Made by a program: the position numbers and the translations under genes. A stretch of DNA of 64,000 bases from Hermatobates lingyangjiaoensis (lineage: Eukaryota; Arthropoda; Insecta; Hemiptera; Hermatobatidae). The notes beneath the pieces were generated by a model, which worked only from the letters and a program-made list of their open reading frames with translations, was not told the DNA's origin and searched no databases. The stretch spans positions 3,693,001-3,757,000 of the forward strand of contig JAPFBL010001617.1 of the NCBI GenBank assembly GCA_026182355.1. The letters run 5' to 3'. The first letter of the stretch is position 1; every line of letters begins with the position of its first letter. Of the stretch, positions 1 to 12,262 are shown piece after piece.

Positions 1-179
1 GATTGATAGTGAAAATTAAAATCTTTTAATTCTTGCTATGTTATTTTCAAAGTAGTTACTGTTACCGGCTATAGTAGAGAGGCTTAAAGCAAATCAGACA
101 GAATCATCCAATGTGTAAAACTTTGCTAATCTTTAACTAACTTAAGATGCAGTGATAGTTTAGGTTACAGTGGCTGTTC

Positions 180-400
180 CTATCCAATTCCTGTTCCAAT
201 TGGTCCAATATTGGTCCAATATTAGTTGACTTTATATATAGGTTTGTGATCGGATAAGTAAGTTTCGTAAACTCCTATTGTATCTACATGTCTAAAAATA
301 ATGACATCTAATATATCATTTCAATTAGTTGTTACTAAGTCTCGTTTTAATGATAAATATAACTTATATTGACTTAAATAAAGATTCAATAAATTGTTTT
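180..400. repeat. Dispersed repeat family B, copy 1
   Basis: About 165 bp here (from TTTATATATAGG onward) is closely matched at 12545-12705 and, inverted and more diverged, at 26395-26530. All three share GATCGGATAAGTAAGTTT (or close) followed by ACATGTCTA, GACATCTAATATATCATTTC and AATTAGTTGTTAC. No ORF, terminal repeat or target duplication was recognised, so the class is unknown. Confidence 0.65.
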
Positions 401-858
401 CTTCGATATTGTAGTTACGGTCACCTAAGAACCTGATATTGCTAAAATTTAAATGTTATGAATGTTTAAATTTTTTTTAACATTCCTTACTCAAAATGAA
501 CATCACCCACCTACATGACACCAAACAGAATTGATGAATATAATAATTTACAATATTTACTGATAGAAGGGAAAAAATTTTCCGCTTTGGAGAACACACA
601 CTTATCCCCATCAATGACACATTCCTACTCCAGCCAACTACACCCTCAATATTAAATGTACATCTGATATTGGGTTTTGTTGATTAGTGCAACATATAGA
701 TTGATTAGAGTATTTAGCTTGGCAAATTCATCATACCATGGATAGCATCAAGAATTATAAGTTTGATTGGCCTTCAAACTTTTTTTTAATGTAAGAATTT
801 TATTCTTCTTACATTTATTTCAAATTTCAAATTTATTTATTAAAACTATAAACTGTTT

Positions 859-1810
859 ATACGTTACATGTACCTCTAACTGCCTCTCGAGGTGGATGTA
901 CCTAGTATTAGCGTCCCCGTCGCAGAGGTGGTAATTGTGTAGGCTGCACAGCGCAAGCAAACAGTACAGGGCAGGCTGCTCCAAGTGCGGTCAAGTAGCC
1001 CAGACGGTTATGTCAGAAAGGTTTTCTTAAAGTGTTTCGGCACAACTTGGATCCGTTGAGCGGTACGGTATGGTAGCCTCTCGCTTTGCGAGCTTAAAAA
1101 GTCTTCCAGAAGAGAGTCAAATGGTAGCCTTGTGCAGCACCACTTGTGGTGGGTCTTCCAAAAGATACTCATCCGCTCACCTCTATGCCATATGTGGGGC
1201 CATCAGTCTTACCTATAAGGTTGCATGGCTTAATTATCCACATGGTTTTTGAACCGGGGCTACAGTATTGCGTGCCACTTCCCAGGACCATGCAGCTCTG
1301 CCGCAAGCTGTATTGGTTCTTCACTTTTTTGTGAGTTAGGGGGCAACAAGGGCCACTGACCCTACCTGCAGCTGAGCAGGTTCAGTAGGACCTCGGTCCG
1401 GAGTTTGATCCGAAAGTCTTAAAATAAATCGGTACTACGGGCGGTGGGAGCCCATGGAGAGGTTTTCTCTCCATCCCGCCAACTGAGGTTGGACTCGTAG
1501 TGGCTGTTGGTTCTCATCCAGGTTGGGTAGACCTTTGTGGTCGCTGCGTGAGGAGCAGTACCTTCTCGGGCGGATGCCTGCTTAGCATTCAAGGGAGCTA
1601 GACCCTAAACCTTTACCAATAGGAAAGGACCACGATCTCAGCTGAGTGGGCTGGAATACTGGTAGTTGTTTTTATCCTTTTGGCTTTAATGGAACTCAGA
1701 GTGGGTATGAATGGGTACGTGGTACCCATTCGTGTGTACGAATCCAAAGAGTCGTAAGGTAGTCCTAAAACTGTCAGCTTAGTGGGTGCTGATCACATAC
1801 GTTACATGTA
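859..1810. mobile_element. 924-bp insertion with 14-bp target duplication, probably non-LTR derived
   Basis: The 14-mer ATACGTTACATGTA occurs at 859-872 and again at 1797-1810, flanking 924 bp (873-1796) that is clearly richer in G+C than its surroundings. A 14-bp duplication fits target-primed retrotransposition (LINE or SINE) better than a cut-and-paste or LTR element. I see no poly-A tail, terminal inverted repeat or convincing protein. The short frames at 1070-1334 overlap each other and resemble nothing I know. It could be the non-coding 5' or 3' part of a LINE, or a composite SINE. Confidence 0.6.
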
Positions 1811-3148
1811 ATAGTATAAACTACCCTAAATGTAAAGTTTCAATTATTGCAAGGTGCTAAAAAGTTGAAAATCTGAATATTAATCCAGATCAATAGATCA
1901 CCTGCTACACATGTGGGATTTGTTTACGTTTATTTACATTGTTTATATTAACTTACAATGTAAATACCCTTATATGTACCCTACAGTGAGTAAATACCAC
2001 GTAATAACTGATTGCACTATCTTAGAACTATTCTTTACCATTACCATGGTATGGTCGAATTGCTCAGGTACATGATTATATCAAAACAGGTTCAGCAATC
2101 ACAGGTTCAGGTCACTTCCTTCAATCACTTTTGATTTGAATGTTTTACTGTCTTGTCATTTATTAAATAGTTTAACGTTGCAAGTTAATTGGCTAAAATA
2201 GCCTGTGGTAAAGAGGTGGTAGAGCAGGTTAGCTCATGAACTCTGTATTTTTACAAAATATATTGCTGATCTGAATATATATCCAAACTATGTGAATGGT
2301 AGCGTTCCGTCAACTCACTTAAGGAATTTATAATGTCAATACTACTTTAGAAATTTTAGTTGCTCCTTTTAGAGATTTTATAGTTTCTTGATTGTTTACG
2401 AAAAGTTTGTTTCTGTATTCATTTTAACACAGTCTTATATTTATAAAATAAAGAAGGGAACTGAAATTATCAGACAATGAGAAGGATATCCTCAGATATA
2501 ACTGTTCTAAAAATATATGTCTAATTGATTGCACTCCAGCGTACGCTGATACCAGAAAAGCTTTACTATAGTGAACCAAATTTTCTTCCACCTATCGTTG
2601 AAAGGATTTGTGTGGAAATCTAAAGTTTCTAAGAAGAGCTTGGAAACAGTGTAATCTCCTCAGTACGATTTAGAATGTCTGATATACGTTTCCCTCTCTC
2701 CTTGAGTGATTGTTATAACAAACAATTTGGTACAATAAATAAAAGTTGTCCATATTACACAAGCTAATACTATAAACATATTTCTGACATTCTTTACACA
2801 TGTTGTCAAAACGTTCGAAGCTTTATCATTCCTCGCTCTAACTTAGCAAAATGTTTACACAATCGTGATTTGTTTCTACTGGACATCCAGGCTAATTCTC
2901 ATTAAAGTAATGCCATAATACATTTAAATTGTATTTTATGAAAACAGAGATAATAATTACGGCTTTTTCTCTTAATACTACAGAAACAAATTAATTGATT
3001 ACTTAAATTCATGTATGCCATTTATCAATCTTAAATGTATAAAAAAATGAACAAAATTAAGGTAACAAATATAAGCCTACACTTATTGAAAACAAAATTG
3101 TATATATGGAAGGACAGTCATTGTCTGAGGTTTTCCTCCATGACCTAC
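1811..3148. other. No gene seen; one family A scrap
   Basis: Nothing coding is recognisable. A short internal fragment of family A (GATCACCTGCTAC followed by TTTACATTGTTTAT) lies at about 1885-1975. Further 3' exons of the minus-strand CUB/LDLa gene (transmembrane and cytoplasmic parts) could lie here or beyond the left edge, but I could not identify one. Confidence 0.4.
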
Positions 3149-3268
3149 CCTGGGAGCAGGTGTCTGGCTCGTCACTATTATCTCCGCAGTGGTCGAAGCC
3201 GTCACAGTACAGGGGTGCACCCAAACAACGGTGATTTTGACACATGAATTCACCTCCACCCAGGCAAT
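3149..3268 (-). CDS. CUB/LDLa gene, exon 8: LDL-receptor class A module
   Basis: This 120-nt exon encodes one complete LDLa module. The reading starts [10 protein letters not shown] and contains [13 protein letters not shown], the acidic calcium-binding signature of the family, with six cysteines. It is bounded by an acceptor TGTTTTAG|AT and a donor CAGG|GTAGGT. It begins with two bases of a split codon and ends with one, so both introns are phase 1, the usual form for LDLa module exons. Joined to exon 7, the split codon becomes Asp and the frame continues. In Neto- and Culd-type proteins such a module follows the CUB domains and precedes the transmembrane helix, which I do not see in this window. 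Frame and domain are seen; orthology is inferred. Confidence 0.88.
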
Positions 3269-5259
3269 CTAAAACACAATATGTCAAGCAATAAACTTTT
3301 TTTGTAATATTTCAGTAAGAACTAAAATACATAATTTGAATGGTTCCACAACTTGTACATTTATTTGTAGAACAATGATACTTTTACTTTTATATTTAAA
3401 TCAAACATGCTTTTCATTTTTAATCAACTAACAACAAAAATAAAATAAAAAGAATACATTTTTACTTATGTGACTTTTAGAAGTATTCATGGTAATTATA
3501 TCTTCTTTATATATGTATATACTCTACATTTTTAAACCTAATTTAGTAAGTTTAAGCTTTCTTTTTAGTGATTAATACTATAACATTGCAAGAGTCATCA
3601 AAATCATTACTAATATTTGATGACATTTTATTGGCACTTCTGTGCAATACACAAGACATATGGTGGTATTCATCATCTTCGGTCAGGGACATCTATGATT
3701 AACTTCAAAATTATGCTGTCTAAACATGTTAAATAAATCATCAATCTTTTTGTGTAACATGTTCAAAGGAATGTTATAATTTGTATTTGACGATGTTCTC
3801 GACATTATTATTAATAGACTGGTGAAATATTTTAATATTCAATAAACATTGGGTGAAAGAACTTCATGTTATTTTCCTTAACTTGATAATATGATTTTAT
3901 TCCAAAATTAATAACATTCTAATTGTCATACTGTAGTAATAAAATCTAAACTAAAAACTATTAACTAATTAAGAAAATTTTGTCTTACCTTAACAGCGAA
4001 ATAATCGAGAAGAAAAGGATTTCTTGATATTTACAAGTAAATAATAACAGGTGTGTCAAGTGTCACGGTCATCAGTTTATGTTAATTTAGAAGACACTAG
4101 GTTCTTACAGTTTCAAGTAGAGAAAAATTCTATACTTTTTTTTTACTTTAACAATAATTATAAAACCTTTTCTGAGTAATCGGTTACAGTAAACAATTTT
4201 ATTTTTTAAAAAAAATAATCGTTTTTTCCTCTACATTTCGGTAAAGTAAACAAATAATACTAAACTCAATACTTCATCCGACTTCAGCTTCATAGTGATG
4301 TTAGTCTCAGTACTACAGTTAAATACAAAAAAAAAAAACAGCTATGTTGATTTCCAAAATTGTAAACTCAACAAATAAAAGTGTAAAATTTTTTTTAAAT
4401 ATACAGTACAGACAGTAGTGATGAAGAACAGGGAAGTCCAGAAGAGTGTCATATTGTGCAAAAACGACTTTGTTTAAGACAAAAATAAATGTTCGGAGAG
4501 GATAAACATTTTACTAAAACTATTTACTTTTATCATTTAGCGTAGTATTAATAGTCAGATTTTGTGGTTACAAAAATTATTTAATTTACTAATGGCAGAT
4601 TTTAAGTGAAATCTTAGTTGTAATTTAGTTGTTTCATTTGTTGTTGAAGGTCAAACTTCTCATAGAATAAAAAATCTGGAGTGTTCTACTATGGCTACAC
4701 ATAATATCAATCTTGTTAACAATCAATTTTTAGTTTTATTTTTTAGTTTTATCAAGTTGTAGACTTAATATCAAACTCCACAGTGAAATATTACCATACT
4801 CATAGATAATCAGTGTAATGACTTTATTCATTTTGATATGGTTATATAAATTTTACCTGCAATAAAAAAATTACTATTTCTAGAATCATCTTTCTAGAGA
4901 AATTTGATATGTAATTATTTGATTCATCTGAGGGACGTAGCCAGTGTATCTGTTACATGGCTTTTCCAGTTTAGTCTTTCATCTGAAGAGATTCTTAGAT
5001 ATTTGAGTTTGTCTGAGAGTTCCAGTTTAGAATATTCAATAAAGAGGTCTTTGAGACCTTCTTTATTTATTTTTTGTTTTCGATAAAATATTAAGGACTG
5101 TTTTAGCAGTATTTATATTTGTATCTTTCTCCTTTACCCATTTTTCACCAATTTGTCTGTAATGACAAATAAGCTCAAAGGCAGACCATCAAGCATTCCC
5201 CTTCTTATAATAACCAGGTTATCTGTATATGATAACATATACTCTCTACTCTAGTCTGG
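3269..5259. other. Intron sequence, no feature seen
   Basis: This very AT-rich intron DNA (between exons 8 and 7 of the CUB/LDLa gene) holds no recognisable gene. At 4670-4710 a degraded end like family A (AATCTGGAGTG) is visible. A plus-strand frame at 4904-5086 has no recognisable content. Confidence 0.4.
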
Positions 5260-5269
5260 TGAGCTGTCA

Positions 5270-5830
5270 GGTCCAAAATTAATAATAATAGAACTAGACA
5301 CAAGGGAATAAGACAGAATACTGCTTGGAAAAGTATAAGCCACGTAAACCTTCTGCGCGTTAAACCACTTTTGCACAATACCCCAGCTCTTCAAGGATAC
5401 CACTGCAGAATGGATCAAACAGCAGACAGAAGAAAGGCTGATGGAACAACCGGTCTAATTTTCCCAAAAAAACTTATTCCAATTGAATTTAAATTTCTAC
5501 AAATTTTAATAAATCTTCAAAGGAAGGTTTTAAACATATGTGTGAAATATCTTACCAGTCATTGTTCTCTGAAATACTACTACTTATGTGAGTTGTAATA
5601 CAAGGAATACAGACTCTGGAAGAAGCGGAAACTTATGAACACATTCTATGTGAATGTAATGCAATCGTACATAACAGATTAAAGATTTTTGGCAGGCATA
5701 CTTATAACCAATAGAAGTGAGAAACACTTCTCTAAGAACAATTACGATGTTCATCTAAGAACTTAACATCTGAAGTTGAATTTAGGAACGACGCCTCTGT
5801 CCTAGGGAAGTCCAGCAGGACTTAGGCTCT
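5270..5830 (+). pseudogene. LINE (Jockey/R1-like) 3' remnant: RNase H end and C-terminal CCHC tail
   Basis: In pieces over several frames the plus strand resembles the end of the pol protein of Jockey/I/R1-type LINEs. The frame at 5371-5598 includes YLTSHCSLKYY, like the usual LTGHCxLxxHL segment. About 40 bp later a second frame reads EEAETYEHILCECNAIV, the usual EExETxEHILCECPAL cysteine motif, then RLKIFG. Stops and a frame change separate them. The element's beginning is missing. It sits antisense in an intron of the CUB/LDLa gene, and a related tail occurs at 11745. Confidence 0.65.
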
Positions 5831-6047
5831 TAGTCTAATTGGTAATAATTAGAACATGCCAGATTGTTGTAAATCATTGATTTCAAGTTTGTAATAACGA
5901 ACAAAATAAATATGGCTACGTTAAAACAAATGAAACTACTAAATTGAATATTTATAAGTTCGATAATACTTCTGCAGAGACATTTTATGCCTACAATAGC
6001 CACATTAAACAGAACCAAAACTCAATTGACTGTCGACAAGTTTGATA

Positions 6048-6102
6048 TTATGTTTTCTTATGGTAAAGTTGAGCGCAAAGCAGTCCAGATTTTTTGATTT
6101 TA
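6048..6102 (+). repeat. Family A right-end fragment
   Basis: The stretch TTATGGTAAAGTTGAGCG followed by CAGTCCAGATTTTTT is a decayed copy of the family A right end (TATAGTAAAGTTGAGTGTAGGCCACTCCAGATTTTT). It has no body attached. Confidence 0.6.
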
Positions 6103-6189
6103 TATATATATACTCAAAAAATTGTTCTTGATCTCTTCTATTCTATTGTATTAGGTAGGTTTTGTTTTTGAGAGCTACATCATATAAAA

Positions 6190-6516
6190 GAAAATAAACT
6201 TATTCCTAGGCCACGTTTCGATGTATTTGTACATCATTTTCAGGGCTAAAATGAGAGTAAGACTACAATATTTTTAACAAAACAATCTACAACCTACATA
6301 GGGAATTAAATTATTGACCACACACATACGTACATACACCAGGTTATTTTACAATAGGAGTTGTTAATTCTAAGTACACATCTATTTCTTTTTGGTTTGT
6401 TTTTTAAATAGATGTGTACTTAGAATTAACAACTCTGATTGTAAAATAACCTGTTTATTCATTATTTATTTATGTGTGTTGTTAATAATTTAGTTCCCTA
6501 TGTAGGTTGTTGATAT
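6190..6516. mobile_element. Palindromic element with hammerhead-like core (PLE pseudo-LTR candidate)
   Basis: 6284-6513 is a long inverted repeat (arms about 104 bp, centre near 6397) with a few indels. Just left of it, on the minus strand, 6243-6216 reads CUGAAAA-U-GAUGUA-CAAA-UACAUC-GAAA. That is a hammerhead-like layout (CUGANGA, a 6-bp stem II, GAAA) with A in place of the conserved second G. Penelope-like elements are known to carry hammerhead motifs in their pseudo-LTRs and often form inverted pairs. No coding remnant is attached, so the class is inferred from this layout and from the better copies at 20.5, 23.2 and 58 kb. Confidence 0.5.
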
Positions 6517-6577
6517 ATTACGGATTGATGGCATCAACATGTTTAATTGCAACTTAATGAATATTGCTGGTGTTTAC

Positions 6578-6772
6578 CCATATGTGAGAAAACAGAATAA
6601 GCGATTGCTAATCTGGAAGATGAGTTGAGGAAAGCTCTGAGTGTGACGTAAAAACCGAGGTCCAGTGGAGCCACATGCTGAGCTGGAGGTCTTTCTGGTG
6701 AACTCTGTAGTAACTCTACCAAGCGCCCTTCCGAACTTCCTCCCTCTCGAATCTCCACCTCTGATCCTTCCC
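6578..6772 (-). CDS. CUB/LDLa gene, exon 7: second half of the last CUB domain
   Basis: This 195-nt exon encodes the C-terminal half of a CUB domain: GSEVEIREGG early, then PLDLGFYVTLRAFLNSSSRL and IAYSVFSHM at the end, the usual strand pattern of CUB modules. The donor is ATATGG|GTAAAC. I chose the acceptor GGTACAG|GG at 6772 because it alone gives a phase-1 start that joins exon 6 in frame. An upstream AATCAG|TTT would break the frame. The polypyrimidine tract before it is poor, so the exact start is the least certain point. Both flanking introns are phase 1. Confidence 0.83.
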
Positions 6773-7244
6773 CTGTACCAAACTGATTTTCACAATTCCT
6801 CAATTCTCATTCCAGATTTACTGCCTTTGTAATTAATAAAAATCAGTATGTTCAAATTTTAAGCTATCAGTAGAGCAAAATGAAATCCGCGCTTGTGAGA
6901 AACTTCGCTATTCAATATCCTCTACAGTCAAATATTCCATTCAAGTTGGATCTTTATCAAGTAGAAGAGACCAACTAAAACAGAAAATAGTATTAATAAA
7001 TTTCTTGGTTTCCGTATTAAATATGGTGATCACAATATTGCTAATTTAGTCAAAGTTTTTTATATTTTTAATAAACAAGGGTTGACTGAAAGTTGTCAAT
7101 TGAAACTATACTTCAATACAGTCAATACTCATCAATGTCTTCAATACTCATAATGTCAACATAGAATATGTAACAAGTCATCGATATATATGGATTTTTT
7201 TTGTTACAGACCTCTAACTTTAAACCGTGTTGCTGTTAACCTAC

Positions 7245-7415
7245 CCATATGGTGGAAAGTGATGAGACTAAGATAGAGATAGAGCCCAGGCTGTGGATGT
7301 GACTGGAGAGGTTTGACCAGCCAGACACAGTGGTAGTCCCTCGCAGGTTCCCCAGCTCCTACCATACCCATCATAGTGATAGCTCCACCCAAATTATCAA
7401 CTTCTCCTCCACAGT
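7245..7415 (-). CDS. CUB/LDLa gene, exon 6: first half of the last CUB domain
   Basis: This 171-nt exon opens a CUB domain. The split Asp codon completes DCGGEVDNLGGAI, the typical CGG start, followed by YHCVWLVKP (the second conserved cysteine in the C-x-W pattern) and LYLYLSLITFHHMG. Acceptor TTATTTCAG|AC and donor ATATGG|GTAGGT are both strong and both phase 1. It joins microexon 5 upstream and exon 7 downstream without a frame break. CUB modules are extracellular beta-sandwiches used for protein binding in receptors and receptor auxiliary subunits. Confidence 0.88.
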
Positions 7416-7596
7416 CTGAAATAAACCACTTTATAAGGAATAAGCCAGTACTAGTCACCGTATGTATAAAAGCTTATTTGTAGTGTAACATTGTTATGAT
7501 AGAGATACGGATAATGTAACGATACAAAATGTAATAGAGAGTGATACTTTTATAGAGATATTAAAAGTTATTAATGCATATTACCTTAACTTCAAA

Positions 7597-9216
7597 ATTG
7601 AAAAAATCTGGAGTGGCCTACACTCAACTTTACTATAAGTAACTTAGTATCAAATTTCATGAGTATGTAATATATAACGTCTCTTTTAGGCATAATGTAA
7701 ACATCTAAATGGGATATGATTATTAGTCTTTTATTCCTGAGGTAGTAGAGATAGTGATTGAAGGACATATCAATATATAAGCTTATTTTTATATATCACA
7801 CAACTGATGCAAATAATTTCATTAGTATAACTACAGCAGTAATAACATTTTTGAAAAACCCATGTGAACATTTCTAGAAACGAAATATTCTCCTACAAGA
7901 GAAAATGGCTTTTGTTCAAATAGCCAGTGGATTTCTTACATCGTTTACTTGACATCCATCTACATTGAATATTAAAGTAAAATTTTCAAATTTAAAACAG
8001 GAAAATACCCTTTTTTTCTCTGAAAAACATCATAAACAGCTAAAAAAATATTGTTTTAAGGTGATTTATAATTAAAGATGTAGGATAATTGCATTTATTA
8101 ATCTCTAAACGAAAGATTTCAATTTTGAATTATCTTTTACATTTTTGGTTTTTTACAGAATTATTATACTTTGAATTTTATGACTTCTTAGTATTTAATA
8201 AGATCATTTTCCTTCCCCTTTGTCAAATAACATATATACGAATTTTTTCTGAGTGAGTGTTATCATTTTCCTGCACAATATTATTCTTCTTACATCTCAT
8301 ATAAGTCAATAAACAATTTAAATTGTTCCTTAAAAATATCAATTTTATCTCAGTGGACTCGCTCAAAAAGTCAATGTAAACAATGTAAAAAAAATATAAA
8401 AAATTCGACAAGTATAGCAGGTGATCTCTTAGTCTAGGATAAACAAACAGTTTTTATAGCGTTATTGCTCTTTCCCGTATTGAAACTTCATGAATTTTTT
8501 TTTTATGAATTGCTAATTTTTGTTCCATTTTTGGTCTAATTTTCATTATTTTTTAATGAGCCGTTTAGCGTTAAAAAACATTTTCTGAAAACAGAAATCT
8601 TAATATAACGCCCCTTTGGTGAATGTAATTTTGAAAAAAAAAATATCTCAAATCATTTTCCATACAATGTTCTATTTTTAAGCTTAGTTTCATTTTTATC
8701 CGTCAAACGGTATGGTTTGTATCGCTCTCCCAAGCTTTGAGATTGAATTATAAGTCAAAATGTTTACATTTTATTGAAACAAAAATATTTCTCTTTGTTT
8801 TAAAATTCTGAATATATTTTTCGTTTGTTGCATTTGTAACCTCAAAGATAATGTCAAATTTTCAAAACTCTAGGGTTATCAGTTTAGGAGAAATAAATGT
8901 TTCTAATAAACGGTTTTTGGCAAAAAAAGTGACTTTCCCATCATGCATAATTCTTCGTAAACAATAGGGATCTTCTACCCTATGAGGCCCATTTTTGTGT
9001 AAAATATCAACTTGATCCATCAAAGATTCTGGACCGTAGCGTGGTAACAAGCAATGCTAACACACTCACCCACCCACCCACCCACCCACACACACACAGA
9101 CATCATCAAAAAAACTTCTTAAAACGACTTCTGGGACCTCAAAACATGTAATTCCGTCAAAATCTCGAGATCGATTTTTTTCACGATCACTATACTTTAC
9201 TTATAGTAAAGTAAAA
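7597..9216 (-). mobile_element. Family A element, near full-length copy (inverted)
   Basis: This non-autonomous element is about 1.6 kb. Its right end (ATCTGGAGTGGCCTACACTC...ACTTTACTATAAGTAA) is at 7605-7643 and its left end (CTATACTTTACTTATAGTAAAG) at 9190-9215. The left part contains a C/A-rich tract (9062-9100, CACCCACC repeats) found in nearly every copy. T-runs lie at both outer edges. The ends share an inverted ACTTTACTATAAGTAA motif, and the left end can fold as CTTTACT-ATA-AGTAAAG. There is no transposase. The layout resembles Helentron-associated (HINE) elements, but that class is my inference. Confidence 0.7.
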
Positions 9217-10497
9217 ATAATGAAAATTTGACCAAAAATGGAACGAAAAGTTAGCAATTCATAAAAAAAAATTCATGAAGTTTCAATTACGGAAAAAACC
9301 AATAACGCTATAAAAACTGTTTGTTTATCCTAGACTATGAGATCACCTGCTCTACTAGTCGAATTTTTTATTTTTTTTTTACATTGTTTACATTGACTTA
9401 GAAATTTTTTGAGCGAATCCACTGAGATAAAATTGATATTTATAAAGGAACAATTTAAATAGTTTATTGACTTTTATGGGATGTAACAGGAGTAATATTG
9501 TGCAGGAAAATGATAACACTCACTCAGAAAAAATTCGTATATATGATATTTGACAAAGGGGAAGGAAAATGATCTTACAAATACTAAGAAGTTAATAATT
9601 TCCAGTATAATAATTCTATAAAAAACCAAAAATGTAAAAGATAATTCAAAATTGAAATCTTTCGTTTAGAGATTAATAAATGTAATTATCGTACATCTTT
9701 AACTATAAATCATCTTAAAACAACATTTTTTCTTCGCTGTTTATGATGTTTTTCAGAGAGAAAAAGGGTATTTTCCTGTTTATATTTGAAACTTTTACTT
9801 TAATATTCAATGTAGAAGGATGTCAAGTAAACGATGTAAGAAATCCACGGGCTATTTGATCAAAAGCCATGTTCTCTTGTAGGAGAATATGTCGTATCAA
9901 GAAATGTTCACTTTGGTTTTTCAAAAATGTTATTACTCCTGTAGTTATACTAATGAAATTATTTGCATCAGCTGTGTGATGTACAAAAATAAGCTTATAT
10001 ATTGATATGACCTTCAATCACGACATTTTTGACGATGTTTATTAAAACGACATTTTTCTTGGATGTTTATGATGTTTTTCAGAGAAAATAAGGGTATTTT
10101 TCTGATTTAAAATGTGAAAATTTGACTTAAATATTCAATGAAGAAGGAGGTGAAGTAAACGATATAAGAAAACCACAGGCTATTTGAACAAAGGCCATGT
10201 TCTCTTGTAGGAGATCATTTCGTGTCAGGAAATTTTCAGTTTGGCTTTTCAAAAATGTTATTACTGCTGTAGTTATACTAATGAGATTATTTTTATCAGC
10301 TGTGGGATGTACAAAAATAAGCTTATATATTGGTATATCGATCAATCACTATCTGTACTACCTCAGAAAACAAAGACTAATAAACATCTCCCATTTAAAT
10401 TTTTACATTATGCTTAAATGAGACATTATATATTGTATACCCAAGAACATTGATATTAAGTTTACTTATAGTAAAGTTGAGTGCAGGCCACTCCAGT
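9217..10497 (+). mobile_element. Family A element lacking its left end, with internal duplication
   Basis: This copy abuts the previous one tail-in, so together they form a large inverted pair. It starts inside the family sequence (ATAATGAAAATTTGACC) and ends with a normal right end (AGTAAAGTTGAGTGCAGGCC, CACTCCAG). A roughly 260-bp internal segment, from ATGTAGAAGGATGTCAAG to AAGCTTATATATTG, is present twice (9800-10015 and 10130-10340). The same kind of duplication is seen in the copy at 43428. Confidence 0.65.
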
Positions 10498-10777
10498 TTC
10501 TTTTAAATAGTGATTTTAATAAATTAAAATGTGGTTTAGAGCATTAGATGCAATGATTTTAGACACCACTATATTGGATAATGAGATAGGACCTTAAGAC
10601 AGCGATTTAAAGTGCATATTCATGACTTCATTAAAGAAGAAGTAAACGAAAGAAATGGTCAAATTTTTAAAACAATAAAAATGTATTTTTTTCAGAAAAA
10701 TGTAAAAATCTTGATCTATGATTGCATGTGAATACTATTGAGGAGGCAAAAATCATGTTGTAAATTAGTTTGGTATT

Positions 10778-10822
10778 TTTTTTTACTTATAGCAAACTAA
10801 GTGCAGGCTACTCCAGATTTGA
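10778..10822 (+). repeat. Family A right-end fragment
   Basis: TTACTTATAGCAAACTAAGT followed by GCAGGCTACTCCAGATTTGA is a decayed right end without a body. The frame spanning 10770-11003 runs through it and is not considered a gene. Confidence 0.55.
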
Positions 10823-11744
10823 TAGAATGTTATACGATTTGGTTCAAATAAAACGAATACTTTATAATACAGAATCCATAAAATTAAATAATTTCAGTAA
10901 AACAAAGCTCCTCTTATCAATGTATAAACTGGGTAAAAAGAAATTTTTAAAATTGTTGAATTCAATACAACTTAAGAATCATAGGTCTCTATTTAGTGTA
11001 TAAATAATTATTCACACAATGAAGTCCCTTCATTTCCCGCCAACAGTACATAATGCGCATGTCTTTTCTATCGTATGATTATTTCGACCAATCATTGGCT
11101 CTCATTTTTTCACCTCATTTTAATTTTTAATTGCGTTTCTATTCGACGTCAATGTTATTTGTAACAGTTTGAAATTAAATCAAATGTGAGAAATTTAGTT
11201 TAATATCCGTGTTTAAAAGAGTACATTCATTGAAAAATTTAGTTTAATACATGTTTTAAATATGCGTTTACGTTGATTAAATGACAATGCAAGAATACAG
11301 AAGGTATTGAATATCATAAGGTCAGTGAAAATATTGTATTAATTTTCTTTTCAATATTACAAGTGCATTAATTGTTATTTAGACTATCTACGCTATTAAC
11401 ATCATTTATATTATTTTTAAACCATTCTTGTTTTGCTAATTCTTCTATAAGTCTGTGTAATTTATATTTATTTTCACTTCACCAGGAAAATAAAATACTT
11501 AATTAACACCATGTACATAATGCAAAAGTTCACCTATTGAGTTTTGAATAATACTGAATCAATATGATTATTTGTATAAGATAATTCAAGAAACGTATTT
11601 TAATATCTTTGAAAACATTTATTTAGTTTATTAGTTATACCTATTTTTCATAATTTGTCTTAGTAATTTCTGACCTTAAACAATGCTATCTCAATTTTTT
11701 CTCTTATTCTGTATTGTTATTTTTAAATTATTTACTTTATTACT
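10823..11744. other. No feature seen
   Basis: AT-rich intron DNA with no recognisable gene, repeat family or structured element. Confidence 0.4.
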
Positions 11745-11965
11745 ATGAAGCTGTATTTGACATCATACAAAGAATTCAAACTCTGTGGCTAGAAGAGGTA
11801 GAAACCCTCGATCACATTATATCTATATTCGATCAATCATCTCAGAATTGACAAATATTTCTATTAGATCTTACCTAAAGCTATAGAAGTGACGAATACT
11901 TCTCTATTTACAATTATAAGGGTCATTAATGAACATAAAATCTGATGTTAAATTCAGTTAGAACA
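11745..11965 (+). pseudogene. LINE 3' tail remnant
   Basis: One frame reads LWLEEVETLDHIISIF, a decayed version of the EExETxEHILCECP tail seen better at about 5605-5690. The following bases match that copy (GAAGTGACGAATACTTCTCT versus GAAGTGAGAAACACTTCTCT). It is a short 5'-truncated LINE end with stops. Confidence 0.55.
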
Positions 11966-12212
11966 ATGGCATGCCAACAGTATGTCATATGTTGTTACAA
12001 CAGTATGACTGCCGAGCCTACGTGTCCGATGAATTTCAGAAGTCATTGTTATCATTATCAATCTCATTATCATAAATCATTGTTATCAGATGTCATGTTC
12101 ACGATTCTAATAACTAATAAAGCGATTACAGTCAAATTAAACAAATGACACATACTGATTAAATGTAAAGAGCACAAAACATCAGTTGGTGGTTAATGAG
12201 TTTCTTATTATG

Positions 12213-12262
12213 TTTTCTTATAGTTAAGTTGAGTGTAGGCCACTCCAGATTTTTTTGATAGT
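12213..12262 (+). repeat. Family A right-end fragment
   Basis: TTATAGTTAAGTTGAGTGTA followed by GGCCACTCCAGATTTTTTTG is an isolated right end. The short left flank TTATGTTTTC also matches the fragment at 6048. Confidence 0.65.

Noticed and set aside
9060..9100. C/A-rich run as CRISPR or satellite
   Set aside because: It is the internal simple-repeat tract of family A, present in most copies; there are no spacers.
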